DNA from: Sinotaia quadrata
Lineage: Eukaryota; Mollusca; Gastropoda; Architaenioglossa; Viviparidae
Assembly (NCBI GenBank): GCA_028829895.1
Contig: CM054179.1
Coordinates: forward strand, 48,753,391-48,817,390
Direction: 5' to 3'
Length of the DNA: 64,000 nt
Shown: positions 51,001-60,000 of the stretch, one piece after another
Layout of the letters: the number at the start of each line of letters is the position of its first letter
Numbering within the stretch: the stretch's first letter is position 1
The notes under the pieces: generated by a model
The model's input: only the letters and a program-made list of their open reading frames with translations
What the model was told of the DNA's origin: nothing
Databases searched by the model: none
Translations under genes and position numbers: made by a program

Positions 51001-54000
51001 CACTTCTTACATTTATCTTACATTTTTTAGAATGATTTTTCTTTGTCCAATTCACATTTAGTTTGTTAGCAGGAAAGTGATAGGGGTATTCAGTTTTGAA
51101 CATTATTTCTGCAGAGTTTAAAAATTCAAAACCTTATGTAATTTGTTATAATACAATCTTAATGTTACAACACTAACAAAACCACAAATTGATTACCTCT
51201 GAAGTATAATCTTGACATAAAACAAATGTTAAAAATAATGGACAATGAAGAAATCAGTCTGATAGTATATCCAAGCAAAAGAAAAAAGGTCTGCTAATTC
51301 TTTTTGTACACAATTTCCTGCATTGGTAGACACTAAGAGTAACAAACACATACCCTAGACTGAAATTAGAAGAAAGATGACACTCTGGTTTAGAAAAGAT
51401 GGATTGATTAACTCTATCCATTGTTTTGAATAATAAATTTTATTTGATGAATAAAGTCACTTGAATTTTGTGAAAATATAGTCTAAATCTACCATCTGAC
51501 AAGAGCAGATTTTTAAGCATTATCTTGTAAAACTCTAACAAAATCATGTTTGAATGTCAATTCACTTCTAATAGTTTCAGCTTGAAATTAGTCTATATTA
51601 ATGGTTCATGTTTCTTTTAATTAACATAAGCCATTACAGCACCTGATTTCAATATCTTTGCACTCCATTACAACAATGCATACATTCCACTTAATCTTCC
51701 TACTCCACAATGTCTTTAGAATGAAATCTTTATAAAACTCAGATTAAGAACATAATCATTTAAAGACTAAGTGAAGAGGATTCAAAATCAACCATGCAAA
51801 TAAGCTCAATTAATATGTTTAGATGTTTGATAATTACATAAAATTTCTAAGTTATTGACTCAGTGGATGTTGCAATATAGGTGATCAAAACATCGTGCTT
51901 TTGTGAGATTTTTGATTTTGCCACACTACACAAATGAACTTAATGGTGACAAAGAGGATTAAAAGGCTCCTGTATTATACTGAAGGTATGTTACTTGACA
52001 AAAGAAAGCCAGGTTCTGTATGACTGCTTGTGCTATTTCAGACCATAACTGCATTTGGAGCAAAAAGCAACCTTGACTGGACTACAGTTCAGAGCTTTTA
52101 GCCATTTCTTTTGTCATAATGTGGTGATCTCATGCATGATCAAGAGCTTTGGTTTCTGTTTCAATTTTAACCCTAAAATAATATCATATAAAAGTTGCTG
52201 ACTACTTAAACTTTAACCTGATGTTTAAAAAAGCTGACATTACTAAAATATCTTTGTTTTTTAAACTATATAGGTTCATTTGGTCTTTAATACCTTGCTA
52301 TTCTTTATTCATCTCTTGTGATCATCTCCTTCCTGAAAACACACCATGGTGGTATGTGTAGAAAATAACAGGGCAAAGTACGTTTTTGTTAATACAATTC
52401 TAGATACATCTCTTGTGATGGGGAAAAGTATGTTTTTGTTAATACAATTCTAGATACATCTGAAGGACAAGGACCAACACTTGGTGGATACATTCACAGC
52501 AGAGTTGCAGCAGGTGCGAGAAATGTTTGCAAGCAATTCTTACAGCCCTCCATTGCACAAAAACATGCCGCCAGTCATCAGCAAACTGATGTGGGTCCAT
52601 GGACTGAAAGAACGAATTAAAGTAAACACTCTTCAGTCTTTAATTTATAATTTTCACATATTTATGTCTTTTTTTTCTAACCACGTTTTCTTAAGAATTG
52701 TTTTTATTTATTAGCAGTATTGATTTTTCTTTAAAAAAGTATTAAATATATATCATGAATTTTGCGTGATACCAAACTTATTCATTATTATATTATTTGT
52801 GTTTGCATGCCCTGTTTGTATGAAGCTAAACTTCCAAATGGGATCACAATATCACACATTTTATCTAGATGTACACTGATACAGATAACAATGTCATTGC
52901 ACTTTATTAAATTTAATTTAGCTGAAATCATTTTAAAGTCTGAGATTGAATTCTCTTTTGAAGTCATAAGGAATGTTTGCAGACTAAAGAAACAGAATTA
53001 CAAATTAAACAAATATGCAGTGTTTCTTGGTTTGCAGCAACCAATGGATAAAATGAAACAGGTCAGTCCTCATTCTCTCGAAGGCGATACTGGGTGGCAG
53101 ATGAGGGATATGTACTCTGAATGTATAAAGGATCTTGACAAGTGAGTCAGTATTGTATAATATCAGCACTTGAGAAATGAATCAACATTGTATAAAATCA
53201 GCTTTGTCAAGGGATTCACTAAAGGATCCAAAGATAACTTTCTGTGAAATTATTTTGACTATTTTGCTGTTGATGATGAAACATCACAAGGCACAAGAGT
53301 CAAATTATCCCTTTCCAGTTAAATATCTAACTGTATAAAAAAAAAAAACAGTGTATGAATATTATGCCACATGGCTAATTAATAAGGTATGACACTTAGA
53401 ACCATGAAACAAATGCTGCTGTGTTTGCCTGAACAGAAATGCATTTAGAAATGGATTGCTTGTTTTCTTTCCTTAATCTCAACCTGCAATCTTTGCCAAT
53501 AGATAACAGAGATGCTTCATCAATATCTTGAAAACTAATAATCATATAATGCCATCATCATCTTTTCATTTTACAGTAAAGTCTCTAGACTTCTGAGATT
53601 AGCTTGAGGTTTTATGATAGAACCTAGTGGTCACTAATTTTAAATGATTTAAAATTTGAAATTGAAAATGAAATTGATTGTTTGTAAGTATCATCTCATT
53701 CAAGGAACTAACCAATAAATTAATCATATGATAAATGAAAATTAAACAGTTGTGCTTGCAGCCTAATTGAGAATAGCAATTTAAACTTTTTATTTAAATC
53801 AAAGTTTTTACTGCTTAGTTTATAATTTATAAATGTATATGATTCATGATGGTAAGTTATATTTTAAAGTTTTATTTTAAACAAAGTACAAAGAGTCAGT
53901 TAGCAATACTTATACTTGATAATTTGTAATGTCATTCAATAATAATATAAAATGCTGAAGTTCATTGGAAATTTTAATTTGAATTGATTAAGCATATGCC

Positions 54001-57000
54001 AAAATATTGTAATGCAAACACTGACAGATGATTTTAGCATGGATGTTTGTCAGTGACATGCACAAGTATGTGTGTTTCCCTGGGGGGGGGGGGGGGAATC
54101 CTCCCTAAAATCTTGCAAAATGTTTTATTTCTGTTGAAAATATAGTCACATAAGTGAACTTTCCCTACTTTTGGATTAGGCTAATTTCTCAATATTCTAT
54201 TAATACACAAAAACAAAATTAATACAATGTAGTACCTTCTAATTTTGCAAAGAAAGAAATAAAACCTCTTCATTGGAAATAGTATATCATTGAAAGTGGT
54301 AGTTCATTTATCCCTTTATGACAAAAACCTACTACTCCATATGAACCATTATTTCTATGGCTTAGTTTAACTTAGAGATCCTACTTTGTGTGTGTGCATG
54401 TGTGTAATTCACTTCCAATGATAATAAGCTAGGTATTCAATTGTTGTTAAAAGTGTCATAACTTTGACAGTTTCAGAAGGAAAGGAGTAGTCTATGTTTT
54501 TTATACCTCAGTTTTTGTTACAGGTGTTTGCTTGTTTACTTGCAGGTATGAAAATGAAATTATCACAGTGTGGCAGTCCAATAGCACAACAGAGCTGACA
54601 CTTCGCTTGAAACAACCACTGCTGGTAATAGATATACACCCATCTTAATTTATGAATTAAAAAAAATAAAACTGGAGGACAAAGACAGTCATTTCTCCAC
54701 TCCATATAAGCTTGCATATTAAATTGTCTTACTGCATTCATACAATTATATATCCTTCACTCACATTCAGTTCCAACTCATTAACTGAGTCATTGTTCTC
54801 TCCCTTGGTGCACAGACATGCCACTTTCCTGTGCTTTGTTGGATTTATAAAACTGTCTTTGTTCTACTTTTAATTTTTCTTCTTTTAAATTTCAAAATAG
54901 TTTGTTCAGCTGAAAGAATGTGTAAATTATTTAAAGAAAAAGCCTCTTTCCCATCCCTTTACTACTGATCAAGACAAACTAAGCATATGTTAGTGGACAC
55001 TTAGAAATACCAGCATATTAAAAATAATTAATTAAACAGTACTAGCAAGACTGGAAGGCTGGGATGAGCATATGCTAACGAATGCTGTGAAATACATGTA
55101 CTATAACAGAGATTGGCAAACTTTTCAGACTACTAGGCCTTTTCAGGAGGTCAAGAAGGCACACTAGGCCAGAAGAAACATTAATGTTGAACTTTAACCA
55201 AGCCAGTGCTTGTACAATTAAAATAATTTCAATTCTCTTACTTTTTTAAAATAAACTATTTTAGATTGTTGAAATGTTAAATAGGCCTAATTATTTAAAC
55301 AGACAAGTAAAACTGTGGAACATGAAAGTTAGAAGTGAAAGTAGCATCTTTGCAATTTTATGGAAATACTGGTAATCTTTCTTGATTGTTGTAGTAACCA
55401 AATTCAACATTGATTTATGAATAAATGAAGTCACATCAAACATCTATAAAATTAAACTGAAATAATAGCACTGCCAAGTATGTAATTCATCTATTTTATC
55501 TTCAAAAACTTAGTATATTTTCTACATTTTATGTTGATTGCGACATGATTGTTCGTACCCAGTTCAAGTGTACAAGCATGTGACAACAGACCCACTACTA
55601 TGAAAAAACAATGGAAACAAACTTCTAATCATATTAAACTAAATAATAACACTATAACCCCTTTAAAGAATAGCAATTAAAGAACTTATCTAAATCAATA
55701 TTGCAGTATTAAATTTAGTGTAAACTTACTGATTTCACTTCAGAATTTGCCTAGGGAAGCACACTCGATACATGTTGGAAGCCTTTGTTGTAAGAATGAG
55801 TGATTTAGGTAGCTCACATTTGATTGGATTGTGTTTGTCCCACAAGTCATGAATACATTAATGGATTAACCCCATACTTCAGTTGAAAGGGTATGGAAAG
55901 ACATTTCATACAAAGACCCTTCTGTTTCATACAAGCGCCTGATGTAAGTTCTAAAAATAAACATGGGCCACACCTTGAGCTGCAACCAGCAATAATGAAG
56001 GGGAACAAAACCACAACAATTCAAGTAGGCCTGATCCAATAATAAATAATTAGGGGGCACTAGGTTGGATTGGAATAATAGCTAGGCCATATCTGGCCTA
56101 AAGGCTGGACTTTGCTGACCGCTGTACTAGAATATTGACTCTTAATGTCAATAGCTCTCTTAATTGAGAAAAACTTAGATGAGCATATTAGTTAGTGAAT
56201 GCTGGAAAATGTCTGCATATTAAATATGTTAAATTAGACAGCACTAACAATTGGACTTCATATCCTGGTTGTGTTTCTCTCTCTCATGTCTAGATTGCAG
56301 AGGAGTTTGATGAAGAAAGAGACGAACGACCACAGGTCCTTCAGGTGAACCTTGATCCTCAGCTTCTTCTTCTGCTGCGTGAAGTGCATTACCTCAGCCA
56401 ACCACCATTTAATGCACGCCTACCACCAGCTGCCAAGGAACTGCTGCGCAATACGGATTCATTTGAGCTTGGTGTTACAGCAACACGTCTTGAAACAATT
56501 GTTTCCAACTACAACAACATCATGCGAACTATAACAGCATTTGAGAAACCATTGTTTGAAAGAAAGCTGGCTCAGATTGATGCGGTAACTTTGACAGATT
56601 ATTCATAACTTTTTTAAAAACATCATCATAATAATTAAAGTATTTTAATTTAATAGCCTAGATACATATTTTCCTTTACATCATTTTAACTGTTGAAATA
56701 CTTTAATTTTTTCATATATTTTTCATTTTCATTGATTGGGATAATACTAATGATAGATTCTTGCAACAGCAGACTGATTAATTTAATTATCTATGTTATT
56801 ATCCAGAGTTGAAGTAATGTGTGTTTAGATTAGCTATCAGTTTGTCTGATCAGTTGATAGATTGATTGAATTGATAAAATGTTTTTCTTTAAAATCTTCT
56901 GTTTCAGTTGCTGGAGCAAGGCTTACAGCAGTTTACTTGGCGCATGAAGGAATCGGCAGACTTCATTGAATCAGCGATGTCCCTTGTTTGTTTTGATGTT

Positions 57001-60000
57001 CATCACAATCTTGACATTGTGCAGACTGGCTGTCATGAAATTGCCACAATCACTATTTCATGGTCAATGGGCACTCTCGATATTTTTGCAGCAAGACAGC
57101 CCAAAATGTCCTACTCCATGGAAGAGTTGGTGGAAATGCAAAAGTAATTCAAAGAACAACAAATAAAATTTCGTTCAGTTAAAATTCTTAAAACAGACCA
57201 TTGGTTTGCAGCAGTTTCATTTAACATTACAATATATGACTGAAAATATTATAAACAACAGCTTGTTACCGGCTTTACATATAATAGTAGACTTTGAAAA
57301 TGTATATTAATATTCTGTGGACTATATACATTTTAGTTTCCTTTTCCTTTCAAAACTTTTAAAAGTTTTGGTGTAAATAAAATAATAATATTGCCCTTTT
57401 GGTTAACATTTTGGACTATCAATTTTAAACTGCATCTGAAGTGCACCTGATTGCTTTATTATTCATTTATCAAGTTATTAGTACAAATGTTTCAGTTACA
57501 ACAAATATTTTTCTAAAACAGTCATATTTATTGTATAGGAAATTGGATACTGAGCTGGAGAGTGTTGTGGTGCCCTCGGGTCATAAGATTCATTCTACCG
57601 TGCAGACATCATTTGAGGTGAGTTAATTTTGGTGAGATTTGTATTTCAGCACTAATGACATTGGACTTGAGTTTGCAGGTGAGATTTGTATTTCAGCACT
57701 AATGACATTGGACTTAAGTTTGCAGGTGAGATTTGTATTTCAGCACTAATGACATTGGACTTGAGTTTGCAGGTGAGATTTGTATTTCAGCACTAATGAC
57801 ATTGGACTTGAGTTTGCAGGTGAGATTTGTATTTCAGTGGTGATATCACTAAAAGTTGAGTTTGCTTATGTATGATTCATATACTGTGCAAACTTCATTG
57901 AAACAAGTTTGCATTAGTGAGATTTGTGTACAGTAGTGCATACGTTTTTGAGTGAATTTGTATGTGTGATATAGTAAACCTGCAAACAGGACTTTGTTTT
58001 TCAGCTATCATTGAACATTTTTTAATGTAAGAGAAGATAATATCAATTTGAATTTGTTGAGAAATGTCACTTTCTTAATTAAATTTATTGTTACTTTGTT
58101 TAAAGCAATCTGACCCCAAACCCTTTATTCTTATTTTTCTTTGTAGGTCTCAGGACTCGCATTGTTTAAATTTAAAATGGTCACCTTGTTTTGAAATAAT
58201 ATAAATCTATTTTGCCTCACTGCAGTCAATTAAATTTTGTGTGTTGAAAGTTATTTTAAAAAAAATTAAATCAGTAATTAAAATAAGATTAAAAGTTAAA
58301 AGAAATACTGAAATTTTGTCCTTGTATCTTACCATTCAGAGTGAACTCCAACAGTCCCCAGTGAATGCTTCTGATGAGAATTGTTAGGAGCTGTGTTGCT
58401 CCCAAAGGGAGATAAGTTACTCAGAAATAGCCTTCATGATAAAGGTTTTTGTTTACAGGCAGTGCAGATAAGCCAGGCCTCCCCAGCATGGCAGGATTAC
58501 ATTGACTACATCGATGCCATAGTGCTGGATGGACTGAAGCAGTCAACACTGGCAAGTCTTCGAACCATGCTGAACACCCTAGTGCATGCAAATCTGATGG
58601 AGGTGGGTAGTTTGCAAACAATTTAAGAATAATAAATGTTTGCAATAGATGAATTAAATAAAGAATGCTAAAAAGAATTTACATAAAATGAATTCAGGAT
58701 TTCATATAGCATAAGATTTAAGATGCTAATTACTATGTCTTTTACTAAAGATTAATATCCCTTTGGCCTTAAGCAGATGATTAATAGATGTGAACAGTAA
58801 GAAAGGTTTGATTAAAATCTACACTCTATGATATGAAATTACAGATTTCTTTGTTTTTCTCCACATTTTTACTTTGCCATGATTTCTAAGCAGGTTATAA
58901 GCAAAGCATTTGTTTGGTTAATTCCCATCTAAAAATAAAATAATCTATTGGCAATAATTGATGAAAACTTTGTAAATTATACTCACCTTCATTTTCGTTT
59001 CAGCCTGAAGACAATGATGGTGAAGATGAGGGCAAGTTCCTGCCAATATTGACCATTCGTCTGGAGCTTATTGAAAATATCGTGGCATTCCGTCCACCCC
59101 TTGACCAAACATCTTCTGTCGTCAGTGTCCAAGAACAGGTGTCTCGTTGGTTGGCAGGTTTTGCAGCTAGAGGCCGTCTGGTCAAGATGCTGGGGCCAAA
59201 GGTGAGATATTAAGGGGCAAATAATCTTGTTTTCTTGAGCAATTGCAATGGAAAGGACTTAAGTGCACTAATTGCAGTGACCGCCATTCAAATAATGCAG
59301 TCTAAGATCATCACTTTCTATGAAAACAAGAATACTGTCTTAGAAATGTCATTCACACTGCAATTCACGCCTGTGTTGCAATGACCACTTGTATATGGAA
59401 TACATCAGACTCAGTTTGTTACTTCAAGACAAATGTCGGTTGACTGTTTATCGTTTTTCTGTAGATGACTTCAGAAATAGAAATCCAAAAAGCAGCAGAA
59501 GCCTGAATCCGCAAACTTAATTTGTTTAGAAAAATTTATAAAATATTCTAAACTGGCACTTCAGAGTCCATGCAGTAGAATAATAGATCTGTTTCCAACT
59601 ACAGTTTGTCATGGTCTCTCTTGTGAAATTTCTCATTTTCACCTTATATACTGAGCTTCTTGAATTCTCTAGAAAGTTCTGGGTTCTTGACACTGAGTGC
59701 CCGATTAAAGTGTGCTATGAAAATAAATACATGAATACAAGATTCCTATTGTCTAGTCTCGGCGCACTATACGTTTTGTCTTGGCGCACTGCTAACATTA
59801 TGCTATGTATTAAATTAAAAAAAATATTCTGCAATCATTCTTCAATAAATTCTACACATGCATATATGTGTGTATATCTATATCTATATCTATATCTATA
59901 TCTATATCTCTCTCTCTCTCTCTCTATCTAATCTACATCTACATCTATATCTCTTTCTCTATATATAATATATATATACACACACATGCAATCACGCATA

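Noticed and set aside
55866..56060. 64-codon minus frame
   Set aside because: Lies inside the hAT-type element, with no transposase motif.
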